Part shown: piece by piece, positions 54,326 through 64,000 of the stretch | Layout: each line of letters starts with the position of its first letter | Numbering within the stretch: position 1 is the stretch's first letter | Source of the DNA: Lolium rigidum | Taxonomy: Eukaryota > Streptophyta > Magnoliopsida > Poales > Poaceae | Length of the DNA stretch: 64,000 nt | Assembly (NCBI RefSeq): GCF_022539505.1 | Contig: NC_061514.1 | Span: 40,722,869-40,786,868 of the forward strand | Reading direction: 5' to 3' | Notes under the pieces: generated by a model | Told to the model about the DNA's origin: nothing | What the model saw: only the letters and a program-made list of their open reading frames with translations | Database searches by the model: none | Translations under genes and position numbers: made by a program

Positions 54326-54769
54326 TGGTATGATACTATCTCACCAAAATGTAGCTCTATTTTGGTGTTCTTGTTTTTTATAGTCATTTTGTTGTTGTAC
54401 TTGATGAAATATGCAAATTGAATATATTTGGACCTCTTTTGTTGAATACATGTGCTCTTTTCTGTCAAAATTTATTTTAGAGCTTGGTTTCGACTCCCCT
54501 CAGTTCAATTCTATAGCCATATAAAAGGGAGAGGTAGTGCGAGGGTCAGAGTATTGTGGTTCACAAATCTGGATCTTTGTAATCGATCGGAAGGATAGAC
54601 AGATCTTTGTGGGTTTACCAGATCCCACCGTTTCAAAAGGAACTAGTAGTTTGTTTCCTAGCTTACCGTATCTAGATGACATATTAGAGGAATACTGAGC
54701 AAAGAGTAACGATAGACGATCTGATGTAGCTGTTTTGTTTTTTCTTTCTATTGTTCTCACTACTGGCGA
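54326..54769. other. hAT 3' flank and unassigned sequence
   Basis: To about 54520 this is the 3' untranslated end of the hAT element. 54521-54769 holds no gene I recognise, although the sequence before the E6 LTR could be its target or a further element fragment. Confidence 0.45.
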
Positions 54770-55307
54770 TGTGGGCACTACCCTTCGTGTAACTAGTCTT
54801 CTGCTACCTCTTACGGCCCAACCAGGGGCCCATGAAGGATATCCATCAATCAAGGTGGGCCGATATGATAAATCCAAGAAAGGAGTCTTGGAAAAGAAGG
54901 CAAGAAGACGAAGAAGACATGGAAAGATTAGGCATAGGACTCTTTGTAACCTAGTCATACTCGAACATGCCTCTCGAGATCTGGCTCCCAATATAAGGGC
55001 CAGGAGAGGGCCTGCCGAGGCACACAATCATAGTAGCCATAACCACCGCAAGTCTAGAGCTAGGTCACCGCAGAACTTAGCCTCTCGACGAGATCATAGC
55101 CGGAACCTTCGACACCCCATTGTAACCCGATATTTTCATAATCAAGATCAGACAAGTAGGACGTAAGGGTTTTACCTCATGGAGGGCCCCGAACCTGGGT
55201 AAATCGCTCTGCCAGCTTGTTTGATAACCGATGTCTCGTGTCAGTCTACAGGATTCCATCTACCCTAAGCCCCAAACGGAGGGCATTGCCGGGGAGTAAC
55301 CTCGACA
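54770..55307 (+). repeat. 5' LTR of E6 (about 538 bp)
   Basis: The right end ...CCTCGACA at 55307 is fixed by the primer site next to it. The left end TGTGGGCACTACCC at 54770 is chosen as the best TG start; with no second LTR to compare, it could lie elsewhere. Confidence 0.55.
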
Positions 55308-55308
55308 A

Positions 55309-55327
55309 TTGGCGCTGTCTGTGGGAA
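55309..55327 (+). other. Primer-binding site of E6
   Basis: TTGGCGCTGTCTGTGGGAA, one base after the LTR, is the primer site form found in RIRE2/Tat-type grass elements. Confidence 0.7.
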
Positions 55328-55329
55328 AC

Positions 55330-56007
55330 CTGTCGGTACAAGGCATGTCATCGACAATAACGGTCATGTCTGTAGCATTCGTGCTGGAATCACCAACGCC
55401 GCCAAGTCCAAGAAACTCAGTTCGCTGCGGATCCTTTGAGTTCACACCATGCACCGAGGCCTCGCATCCGATCTCTTCGGAGCCACGCATCAGCATGGAT
55501 ACAACTTTCGGTGGTGTTCACTTCATCATCGACTCCAGATGATTTCTTCGACTTCCTAGTTCAAATGTGCCAAGCCTAAGGACTTCGGTTCCAGATAATA
55601 TCGCTTCGCCAGCAGCTTTGGCAGCCTCGCCTAGGGATGAAGGTGAAGGCATTCAAAGTAGTTTCGGTAGCAGAGAGGAGCAACGGAAGATACAAAGGGA
55701 TCTACGCCGAGAAGAAGAGGGAAGGGCTACGAGCCGTATTCGATAGTGTGAACAGGGATACTACAATATGAAGTCAAGCAAGAGCCGCCTTCGCACACCT
55801 TATTTATCGGCCATGGAACAGCTTGAAGCACCGTGTTACTTGCACTCCTACATCGACCCAAAGGATAACCTCGAGAAGGCTACGCACCTGCTCAAAAATT
55901 GTCGGCAGTTCCTCAAAGTACAACAGTTTTGCGATGACCTAAGGGATGGGGTAGTGGCAAAAGCTCATTCGGCGGAGAAAAGGGCGGCATCTCACAGTCA
56001 CTCGTAG
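55330..56007 (+). pseudogene. gag: E6 gag, degraded
   Basis: Only scraps are readable, in several frames. 55768-56007 encodes APCYLHSYIDPKDNLEKATH and LLKNCRQFLKVQQFCDDLRD, the C-terminal region of Tat-type gag just before the protease. The upstream 440 bases have stops in all frames. A large deletion is likely, since gag of this lineage is usually much longer. Confidence 0.55.
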
Positions 56008-56085
56008 CAGCAACAATACTTACCGGAAGAAGAAGATGTGTATATACCTACCGAAGTATACCCAGCATCCCGATGACAGGTCAAC

Positions 56086-56763
56086 ATGATCCATAAAACT
56101 AGTTTCTCTAAAAGGGAAGCTAAGAAGTTCTCACGGGAAGTAAAATACGGAGAAGTTGCTATGGCAGAGGTACCCGAGTATATCGACCGGTCAGATCAAA
56201 GAATATTATTTAGCAAAGCAGATCACCCGACGGCGGTTCCAAGGCCTGGTCACGCTGCTTTATTTCTCGAGGCGCAGATTGGAGGATATAATATGAGTAA
56301 GGTATTCATGGATGGAGGAAGCGGCCTGAACCTGCTATTTGCAAGCACGATGAAGGCAATGGGTTAAACGGTTGATACGCTAAAATAATCTGATATAGGC
56401 TTCCATGGCATCATCCCGACCCGCCCCGCTTATTCCCTTGGCAAAATATCGCTGGATGTAGTCTTCGGTACACCTAGCAACTTCAGGAAGGAGAAACTCG
56501 AATTTGAAGTAGTCTATTGGGAGTCACAGTATCACGCCATCCTCGGCAGGCCAGCGTTTGCCAAATTCATGGCGGTACCTCACTATGCATATTTGAAGCT
56601 AAAGATGCCAGGCAACAACGGGACATCAATAACCGTTCACGGAAGTTTTTCTCGTTCTGATAATTGCGACAGGGATTTCCAGAAGATTTCTTCAAAGTTT
56701 GGAGTTAAGGAAGAGCTCAATGCACTCGACATTGTCACAGATCACACAGCCTCCTACCGATAA
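56086..56763 (+). pseudogene. pol: E6 aspartic protease region
   Basis: Contains REAKKFSREVKYGEVAMAEV, ISFSKADHP-like FSKADHPTAVPRPGHAALF and the active-site block VFMDGGSGLNLLFASTM (DGGS in place of D-[ST]-G). After a stop near 56367 it continues with FHGIIPTRPAYSLGKISLDV and YHAILGRPAFAKFMAVPHYA. The latter is the typical ILGRP motif. The DGGS form is common in Tat elements. Confidence 0.75.
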
Positions 56764-56929
56764 TCGGAATGTAAAATCCAATGAATTCGACGTCGCATAG
56801 GAAGGCGCGCTCATCGAGTTCCTCCGTGAGCACTGGGAAATATTTGCATGGGAACCATCCGACATGCCAGGTATTGCCAGGAAACTCGCTGAGCACGCCC
56901 TTAATGTTGACCCTAAAGCTAAACCTGTA

Positions 56930-57660
56930 AAGCAGACGTTACATCGTTTTTCAGAACAAAAATAAAAGCTATTGGTGAGGAAGTTAATCGGCTCCGCAAA
57001 GCCGGTTTTATTCGGGAGCTCAAGGAGGCCGAATGGGTAGCCAACCCAGTCATGGTGCCAAAGAAAGATACAACAACTCTTCGCATGTGTATCAATTACA
57101 CAAGCCTCAACAAACATTGTCCAAACGATCATTTTCCGTTGCCTCGTATCGATCAAATAGTCGACTCCAGAGCCGGCTGTGATCATCTCTCCTTCCTCGA
57201 TGCTTACTTAGGGTATAATCAGATCAAGCTCAAAAAATAAGACCAAGAGTTAAAAGCATTTATAACTCTGCATGGTGTTTACTATTACAATGTTATGACA
57301 TTTGGACTCAAAAATGCGGGTGCAACATATCAGCGGTGCATGCAAGCTTGCCATGGAGATCAAATTGGTCAGAATATTGAAGTCTACATCGATGGCATCG
57401 TGTTAAAACCAAAAATGCAGCTACCCTCATCAATGATCTGAGAGAAACCTTCGACAATCTCGACAGGTACAAAATAAAGCTGAATCCCAAGAAATGCTTC
57501 TTTGGGGTACCAGGAGGCCAAGTACTTCGGTACATTATTTCAGCAAGAGGGATAGAAGCCAACCCCTTAAAAATCAAAGCCATCCTCGACATGGAACCGC
57601 CAAAGAATCTGCATCAGGTGCAGCAGTTGGCAGGACGGTTGGCAGCGCTCAACAGATTCA
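56930..57660 (+). pseudogene. pol: E6 reverse transcriptase, inactive
   Basis: Motifs: LRKAGFIRELKEAEWVANPV-like sequence, VMVPKKDTTTLRMCINYTSL, CPNDHFPLPRIDQIVDSRAG, LSFLDAYLGYNQIKL, a stop at 57240, then FITLHGVYYYNVMTFGLKNA. The catalytic site (57385-57396) reads YIDG instead of Y-[VI]-DD, so the second catalytic Asp is Gly. It ends at AGRLAALNRFIANS, where the connection domain and RT-linked RNase H should begin but do not. Confidence 0.82.
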
Positions 57661-59385
57661 TTGCCAACAGTCGACACTTCTGGAGGTGCAGGAGCCAGAG
57701 TAGCACTGATCTCACCACAGGGAGACAAAATGAGATGTATTCTGAGGATGAACTTTCCACTGCCGACAAATAATGAAGCAGAATATGAAGCACTGTTGCA
57801 CGGGATGCGTATGGATAAAGCATGTGGAGCAACTCGGTTAGAAATTTATGGAGATTCAAATCTTGTGGTATAACCGTCGATGAATTTATGTGACGCGGTC
57901 AGTGACAACATGATTGCTTACCGTCAAATATACCAATCCATGGAAGCCAAATTTGAAGGATGCGAGCTAAAACACATCGGCAGGGCTAGCAACGAAGAAG
58001 CTGATACTTTAGCGAACATAGGATCCACATGCTCTCCTATTCCAGATGGAGTGTTCTATGAAGTAATCGCTCAGAGATCCATTAAGGAAAAAACGGCGGC
58101 ACCTCCAGAAGTGTCGACTGTTGGCCCAGAAACTGTGCACCAGGAAGGTGTCGAAGATTCTACACTACAATCTACAAAGCAAGTCCTTCTCCTTGAACCT
58201 CTACTGGACAACCCAACGGAAGCCATGCGTATCGTACGCAGGTCTAAGTCCTTTACTATAGTGGACGGTGAACTTTATAAGCGCAGCATCTCTAGCATCT
58301 TTCAAAGGTCTATCGCCATTGCCGATGGAAAAGCTCTATTGCGAGAAATACACGAAGGAAGTTGTGGTCATCATGCAAGCAGTAGGGCTCTCGTAGCCCA
58401 AGCTTTTAGAGCATGGTTTTATTGTCCAACAGCCACATCTGACGCTCGAGATTTGGTAAGAAAGTATGACCCTTGTCAACGCTTTGCACCAAAACCGCAC
58501 GCGCCTGCAATGGATCTGATGTCAATACCTTTGGCCTCGCCCTTTGCGCAATGGGGACTCGATCAAGTTGGTCCACTGCCGAGATCATCACCCGGAGGGC
58601 ACACGTATCTATTGGTCGCAGTCGACAAGTTCACTAAATGGATTGAAGTCGTACCAGTCAGAGACCAAATAGCTAAAACTGCAGTTAAATTCTTTGAAGG
58701 AATAACTTGTTGTTTTGGTATGCCCCATAGCATCATTACAGACAACAGAAGTAATTTTGATTCCAAGGAATTCCGTAAATTCTGTGATGATGGTGATATC
58801 AAACTCAAATTTGCTTCGGTTGCACATCCTCAAACCAATGGTCAAGTTGAAAGGATCAATGGCTTAATATGCGATGGCATTAAAAAATGCCTCACAGGTG
58901 CAGCTGGAGCTTGGGCCGAAGAATTACCATCTGTGCTCTGGAGCCTACGGACTACGCCAAACAGGTCAACCCAGTATACTTCGTTTTTCCTTGTGTACGG
59001 AGCCGAAGCAGTTTTACCAGCCGATGTTCGTTTTGAAAATCCTCGGGTAACCGCATACACAGAGACAACTTCCAATACTGCATTACAAGTTGCTGTAGGT
59101 CTCCTTGATGAAGCTCGAGACATTGCCTTAGCCAGAACGGCTGTATATCAACAGGCGATTCGAAATTACCACAGTCGAAGAGTTTGCAACCACGGCTTCA
59201 GCGTTGGTGACATGGTATTACGACTGAAGCAAGAAAGAACTTTGAAACTTGAATCTCCATGGGAAAGACCATTCATCATTACTGAAGTAATACCAGGAGG
59301 AGCCTATCGACTCAAGAACCCTGCTTCGGCCAAAGATGTTGAAAATCCTCGAAATGTCGCACACTTACGACGATTCTATGCATAG
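57661..59385 (+). CDS. pol: E6 archaeal-type RNase H and integrase
   Basis: 57661-57873 encodes VDTSGGAGARVALISPQGDK, TNNEAEYEALLHGMRMDKAC and EIYGDSNLVV, then one stop. The main frame 57880-59385 continues with GRASNEEADTLANIGS, the end of the second RNase H. Integrase follows: zinc domain EGSCGHHASSRALVAQAFRA ... DPCQRFAP, Asp in QWGLDQVGPLP, Asp in SIITDNRSNF, Glu in TNGQVERINGL, and the C-terminal FSVGDMVLRLKQERTLKLES. The triad is intact; the zinc domain has CQRFA after a lost first Cys (KYDPC). Confidence 0.85.
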
Positions 59386-60008
59386 AATTCAACTATTCTT
59401 TATTTGTTACATGAAGGCCTCTTAGGCCGTCATATATTATGAATAATTTTTTTGGTTGAGCTTCCATTATCTTGCCACTCGAACAGTTGTTCGGGCCTCT
59501 TTTATTGGCTACTACTCCCATCGGGAGCTTCGGCTAAAAGTGCGTGTTTCGCAGACCAACTCGATAATACTCGAGGGCTGCAAAGGAATTATTAGAGTGT
59601 TGATAATTAATTAATACTCCCATCGGGAGCTATGGTTATCGATAGACAATAAACCATCCAAGCCTCAAGAAAATTCGCGAGTGCTGCAGCTGATGGGAAC
59701 AATATTACTTACAAAAAGGCTCATACCGGTGCACCGTGTTACGAAGCCAAATAAATAAAGCGCATAAATCCCTCGTTTACACGATGGGTGTCGCTCATAC
59801 GAAACTTACGAATCGACTATGCAAATAATGCAATTACAACCGAGTCATTGAGTGAGCAAGCTGACTTAATCACTCAGTTGCCCTCGACAAAGCTTTTCAA
59901 TCGAACTAACAAGTTCAAAAACAAATGATGTTTAAAAAAACACAGCAAAGCACATACAGGATTACTCCTTGCAACACAAGGTTATCATAAAAAAAACTAT
60001 ACAGAACT
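59386..60008. other. E6 spacer between integrase and antisense ORF
   Basis: Non-coding. Holds a hairpin AGGCCTCTTAGGCC near 59425 and two copies of ACTCCCATCGGGAGCT (59514-59529 and 59616-59631). It would hold convergent transcript ends of pol and of the antisense gene. Confidence 0.55.
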
Positions 60009-60805
60009 TCATGACAAGGCTTCTTGATCTTCTCGGGCCTTCAATTCTTTTTCGACTCCTGTTTCCATTCGGGAAATCATAGTATATACAGGATGTCTGG
60101 CTATAGAATAATACTGATCTAATTTCCAATTAGCATTTGCTATGGCCTCCAAATTTATGGTCGGGTGGCATGCTAAGACTGAAACAAGGGCAAGTTCGGC
60201 TCCACCAAGAAGTTCCTTTCGCACCAATAATCGAATCCTCTCTGGAGTCTTGAACCAAGTAAATAACGCAGACAAAGTCTCGGGTGCATGATCCAATGGA
60301 AACAAAGTCTTCCACACCATGGAAAGATGAGCATGATACTTATCAAAGTAATAATGCACCTTCTCGACTTGATGTTCAAACTTGGCTATAGCTACATCCT
60401 TTGATCGATTGGACCACAGTTCATGCTTTGGATGAGTAACATCGGTCATTACTGCAATCTTCTCGTGGATCCACTTGTTATCTTCTAATTCATAAAAGGC
60501 TACGACTGTTGAAGCAAAAAGTTAGATCAATAGAAGATTATTTAATGAATGAGTCGACAGAAAACAAGGGTGGTCAATCGCTTACAGCTTAAACTCTCAG
60601 TAGCAACACGGAGGCGATCCAAAGCATGCTGTTCAATAGCGGTGGCAATTTCACTTTTTCTTTTCACCAAAGCTGCCATAGCATGAAGATTGGATATGTA
60701 TTTGCTCAACCGAGAGATTTGATCACGCAAGCAATGGACGAGATCAGATTCATCGCCAGTTGAAAGATTCGAAAAAGTTTCAGCACGAGAAGAAGTTCAA
60801 GGAAT
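60009..60805 (-). CDS. E6 antisense gene, last two exons
   Basis: Exons 60586-60805 and 60009-60505, with an intron having a GTAAGC donor and a CAACAG acceptor on the minus strand. The join is in frame (…ATESLS then FVAFYELEDNKW). They encode SDLVHCLRDQISRLSKYISN, a Lys/Glu-rich helix, then VHYYFDKYHAHLSMVWKTLF, RKELLGGAELALVSVLACHP and a Glu/Lys-rich end. A TGA sits just after the start of the first of these exons. Whether they belong to the same transcript as 60973-62777 is uncertain, because the exon before ends in a stop. Confidence 0.5.
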
Positions 60806-60972
60806 CTGCAACACAATTTTCAACTCAGGAAAGTACCAATAAAAGGCGACAAAACTCCCATCGGGAGCGCATATCACATTCAAAAGATTGTTAATACTAG
60901 CAATAGAGCTAGTACAAAACAAGTCTAGACTAAATTATATCTAAAATTACAGCAATGGAGCAAAGTTTTATT

Positions 60973-62777
60973 TCAAGGCTGAGCTGATGATGAATCAGGA
61001 GCAGCTTCATACGCGGCTTTGTTCTTGTCCTTGTCAACTAGTCTGAGGAGCTGATTGGCGCACAACACTGCGGATTGCTTGAAAGGCTCAAGATTGACTA
61101 GACGTTCATTGGCATCTACTGGCAACGACTCGGACAGTTTTTCCAACTCAGAACCCAGTGCATGCCCCATTAGAAGCTGAAAAGTAAGAACCACCCCGAA
61201 AAGACGGGAGCGTCGCTTCAGTACCTCTACAGCTTCGGCAGAATCGACGTAGAAGGCATCCGCCATTTCACCGAGGGTCGTGTTCGGATTCAACTTTGGG
61301 AACATCATCGAAAATAGTCTCGATAAAGTCCCCTTGGTTTTTTGCAAGAGACCCTGGACTTGGTTGCTGGAATCGGTAGCAAATACGAGAGCATCCGACA
61401 TTGAATCCTCTCGAAGCTTACTTGTACGGTCAACAGGCATATCGGCGGTACCTGGAGAAATTGTGAATGAGAGATTAACAGGATATTATTAAAAGAGTAC
61501 CGCGCAAAGTGTGAAGGGAAACTTACTTAGCAAATTTGTGATGGACTCTCGAAGAGCGCCTTCCTTTTCGTCGATTATGACGGCAGCCTCGCGTCTAGCT
61601 TCCTGGTCATCCTTCATTTTCTTCTTCAACTTCTTCAGCTCATCCTTCAGAAGTGTGTTCTCATTCTGAACATCAGCCGTGAGCTTGTTGGCCTCCAGCA
61701 CCTGATCAGTCGAAGTCTTGACGGCTTTACGAAGTTAAATGTTGTCGGATTCCAGGCGAGTGAATTGATTAGCAAAGTCTGCCACATCGTCAACTGTGGA
61801 AAAAATTGGCTACAAGCAAGAAGATAAGAAGCTATGTCAAGTTGCGCGATAAACGAATCTCAGCTTATACTTGATCTAAACATCAACCATCGGTTCAGAG
61901 GATAAAAAGATATTGTGCCAGGTATCATACTTATGTGATCACGAGAAATTGAAGGGGCGGAGGCGTCGACAAGAGGGTTAACCTTCGACAGAGGAACTTT
62001 GGCCACACTTGTTCTGGGCGGCGGAGTAGGCTCAGCAGTCGAAGAATTTGATACCATTGCGGATTCAGCCTTTTGAGAAAGTATTTTTGCCCTCTTCGCA
62101 AGAGGGACGTCATCATCGTCATCATTAATAGAGCTGCTCGAAAATAAATACACATTTCAGAAAAAACTGAAGAGGGTTAGATACAAAGAAGGAGCAAAAA
62201 CTTACAGCCCCAAGTCATCTTCATCGGCAAAGAGGCCTGTGGAGCCTTTTGTAATTGGAGGAGGTGACGTTCTTCGAGAAGAAGCAGGGGAAGCAGGTGT
62301 ACCAGCACCATCCTCTCGTCCGCTAGGACTCGATTCAGCAGTTGCTAACAAGTCTTCGTTAATCTTCCTGCGACGCATGGACTTAATACAAGCTTCATCC
62401 TTAGGGGCTTCGTCACCTTGGACGTCGCTATCCTCAAGAATATGCTGCTCGTCTTCAGTTTCTTCCGAAGCATCGTCATCCTCCGGTACTACCCCACTTT
62501 CAGGCGTAGGAGGGTAGCACTGAGCAACGGTGGAAGCCTGACAACAGGAAGGAGAATTATCGAATACCGATCTAGAAATGAAAACAACATTTGATGCAGA
62601 TACAAGGGAAATTACCTTTGCGGGCAGATTCTTGAGGTCGAGAGGAGGGCGAGCCGAAGTCAACATAATATTGTATTTTTGGCTGAGACAGGTCAGACAC
62701 CGCACCTCGTCTCGAAGTTCTTCTTCAGAAAAATCAGCTAAACTGACCCTCGATTTATCCTTTTCGTCGGTGTACAT
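60973..62777 (-). pseudogene. E6 antisense spliced ORF (Tat-type accessory gene), 5' part missing
   Basis: Four exons on the minus strand: 62206-62777, 61931-62133, 61527-61793, 60973-61451. The introns have GTAAGT/GTATGA donors and AG acceptors, and every join keeps frame. Product: DKSRVSLADFSEEELRDEVR, RPPLDLKNLPAKVISLV, an acidic middle (PEDDDASEETEDE), DDDDDVPLAKRAKILSQKAE, a coiled coil (ENTLLKDELKKLKKKMKDD) and a helical C-terminus. One nonsense codon (TAA, 61735-61737) is in exon 3. It resembles the downstream half of the antisense 'gypsy-type transposon' protein of grass Tat elements; function unknown. The N-terminus was cut off by E7. Confidence 0.65.
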
Positions 62778-63756
62778 TGATACATCCCAAACATATCTAT
62801 AATTTTTTATGCTCCATGCTTGTTTTTTTACAATTCTTATATGTTTTATGTGCACTTTTCCACACTTTTTAGCATTTTCTGGGACTAACCTATTAAAGTA
62901 GTGCCGCAGTGTCAGTTCCTGTTTTTTGCTGTTTTTGTGTTTCAGAAAAGTTATACATGAAAGTTTCTCGGAATTGGATGTAACAAAAGCCTAGAGTCTT
63001 ATTTTTCCAGCACGAAGACGGAGCCAGAAGGACACGCGCAGGAGAGCTTCCACGTGGCAGTACACAGGGCAGGCACGAGCCCACCCTTGGCCGTGCCTGG
63101 CCCATGTACTGGCACCTCGTCGCCTCATTTGCTCCGCCCTTCCGTCTATTTATTCCTCGTATCGGGAAAATCCCAGGGACCCGAGCCTCCATCCATGAAA
63201 AGTTCCGACCTCTCCGTCAACCGAAACCCTAGTTCGGGAGGGTTCTGCAGTCCATCCTGGCACCCTACCAGAGAGGGAAATCACCGCCGGAGGCCTCTAT
63301 ATTGTCATGTCTTCATACGAGGTGATGCGTGAGTAGTTCTCCACGGGACCATGGGTCCATAGCAGTAGCTAGATGGCTGTCCTCTCCTTGCTGCGCTTCA
63401 TGTATAGATCTTGTGAGCTGCCTAACATGATCAAGATCATCTATTTGTAATTGCTACAGGTTGGTTTGATGTGGATCCGATTTATAGAGAGATTGCTTTG
63501 GTTGAGATTATGTATTATGTTATTATGATCTTGCATGCTCTCCGTTTCTAGTAGATGCTCTGGCCAAGTAGATGCTAGCAACTCCAAGAGGGAGTATTTA
63601 TGCTCGATAGTGGGTTCATGCCTCTATTTAACCATGGGAAGTGACCTTGTTCTCTAAGGTTGTAGATGTGTTCTTGCTACTAGGGATAAAACAACGGTGT
63701 TCTATTAAAGGGTAGTTTCATCTTTTACTTTACACACATTGCTTAAAGCGATAGTC
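62778..63756 (+). repeat. E7: LTR of another gypsy element
   Basis: Opens TGATACATCCCAAACATATC at 62778, directly inside the E6 antisense exon; 62773-62777 (tacat) would be the target duplication. The sequence has the usual build of the TGATAC-type grass LTRs, with a TATTTATT element near 63146 and a GC-rich leader containing AAACCCTAG. No CA end or primer site is seen. The LTR-like sequence seems to stop near 63756 (…gatagtccgtt), where coding sequence starts abruptly, so it is probably truncated. Confidence 0.6.
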
Positions 63757-63761
63757 CGTTT

Positions 63762-64000
63762 GATGAGGACATCCCTACCTCAATGCCACCTCCGTCATTA
63801 CAAGCTGAAGATGAACCTGCTGTGAAGCTCAAGTCCGATGAAGTAAGGATTGGACCGATAACAAGAGCTCGTGCGAAGCTACTTAAACAACAGGTGAACT
63901 TGTTTCTAAACGGTACTTTGATTGATGAGAACTTTATACTGCCTAAGTCCTATTACTTATGTATCATCAGGTATCAAGAAGAGACGAGCATCGCACGAGG
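63762..64000 (+). CDS. Gypsy-type polyprotein end (partial)
   Basis: The frame is open from 63762 to the window edge (79 codons): DEDIPTSMPPPSLQAEDEPA, then EVRIGPITRARAKLLKQQVN and LPKSYYLCIIRYQEETS. The GPITRARAKLL motif occurs near the C-terminal end of gypsy polyproteins in grasses. Its position right after an LTR fragment does not fit a normal element order, so a deletion or a junction of two elements is likely. Assignment is from motif memory only. Confidence 0.4.

Larger units (their letters stand above)
47395..54520 (+). mobile_element. hAT element with nested MITE and copia insertion
   Basis: A transposase gene of the TTF/BED zinc-finger hAT type lies on the plus strand, preceded by CGGAGCCACC...CATTCGACCCCCTCAG and followed near 54490 by TTTCGACTCCCCTCAG, a pair seen at the two ends of a grass hAT family. 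The exact termini are degraded and no target duplication was found, so the limits are approximate. It contains MITE 47930-48400 and copia element E5. The 213 bases before it (47182-47394) show nothing I recognise. Confidence 0.6.
54770..62777 (+). mobile_element. E6: Tat-lineage gypsy element (3' end not reached)
   Basis: Order: LTR (54770-55307), primer site, degraded gag, protease, RT, second (archaeal-type) RNase H, integrase, then an antisense spliced ORF. The dual RNase H layout and the extra ORF after integrase are known for Tat-lineage elements (RIRE2, Grande, Ogre groups). It is cut at 62777 by the LTR of E7, and its 3' LTR is outside the window. Pol is broken and lacks the RT-linked RNase H. 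Confidence 0.85.

Overview
The window looks like intergenic DNA from a large, repeat-rich grass genome, most likely a pooid (wheat, barley, rye, oat or ryegrass group). The evidence is a copia element with BARE-1/Angela-type LTRs and polyprotein, Athila-type gypsy elements with 1.4-1.5 kb LTRs opening TGATACGTCC, a Tat-lineage gypsy element with an antisense spliced ORF, PIF/Harbinger elements with 3-base TTA/TAA target duplications, and hAT elements. I see no ordinary single-copy host gene, no rRNA or tRNA gene and no CRISPR array. The coding potential I can identify belongs to transposable elements or to genes carried inside them. || Layout. 1-1952: 5' end of an Athila-type element (E1, minus), inserted in a truncated LTR (X, 1953-3143), which itself sits inside a PIF/Harbinger transposase gene (H1, 3144-3919). 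3923-4591: remnant of a second Harbinger-like element. 4934-36993: a Harbinger-type element (H2) carrying a small B3-domain gene. That gene is split in frame by a 30.5 kb composite, the LTR element E2 (5834-36308, target duplication TGGGG on both sides). Inside E2 lie a BARE-1/Angela-like copia element in tandem arrangement (E3, 10347-20889, with an hAT MITE in one LTR) and a second Athila-type element (E4, 21678-29562). A 2.4 kb segment (20769-23191) is repeated at 29563-31987, where the E4 LTR is solo with its own target duplication. || 36997-40094: mostly unrecognised sequence with diverged direct repeats and a possible LINE tail. 40098-42196: Harbinger element H3 with a degraded transposase. 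43632-44332: AT-rich foldback element. 45436-47178: Harbinger-type element H4 with a two-exon gene for a Gly/Met repeat protein and no transposase. About 47395-54520: internally deleted hAT element whose transposase gene is interrupted by a 471-base MITE and by a 5.1 kb short-LTR copia element (E5). 54770-62777: Tat-lineage gypsy element E6, with sense gag-pol and an antisense multi-exon ORF. 62778-64000: LTR of another gypsy element (E7) joined to an open frame running off the window. || How it fits together: the order of insertion can be read from target duplications (TGGGG for E2, CTGCA for E4, CCGTA for E5, ATGTGGTC for the hAT MITE in E3, TTA for H2, H3 and H4). Most frames are broken. 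However, copies that should be nearly identical differ mainly at CAG/CTG trinucleotides, by CAG/CGG swaps and one-base indels. I read this as probable sequencing or assembly error at CHG-methylated sites, so many apparent frameshifts in the young elements, and the 2.4 kb duplication itself, should be checked against raw reads.
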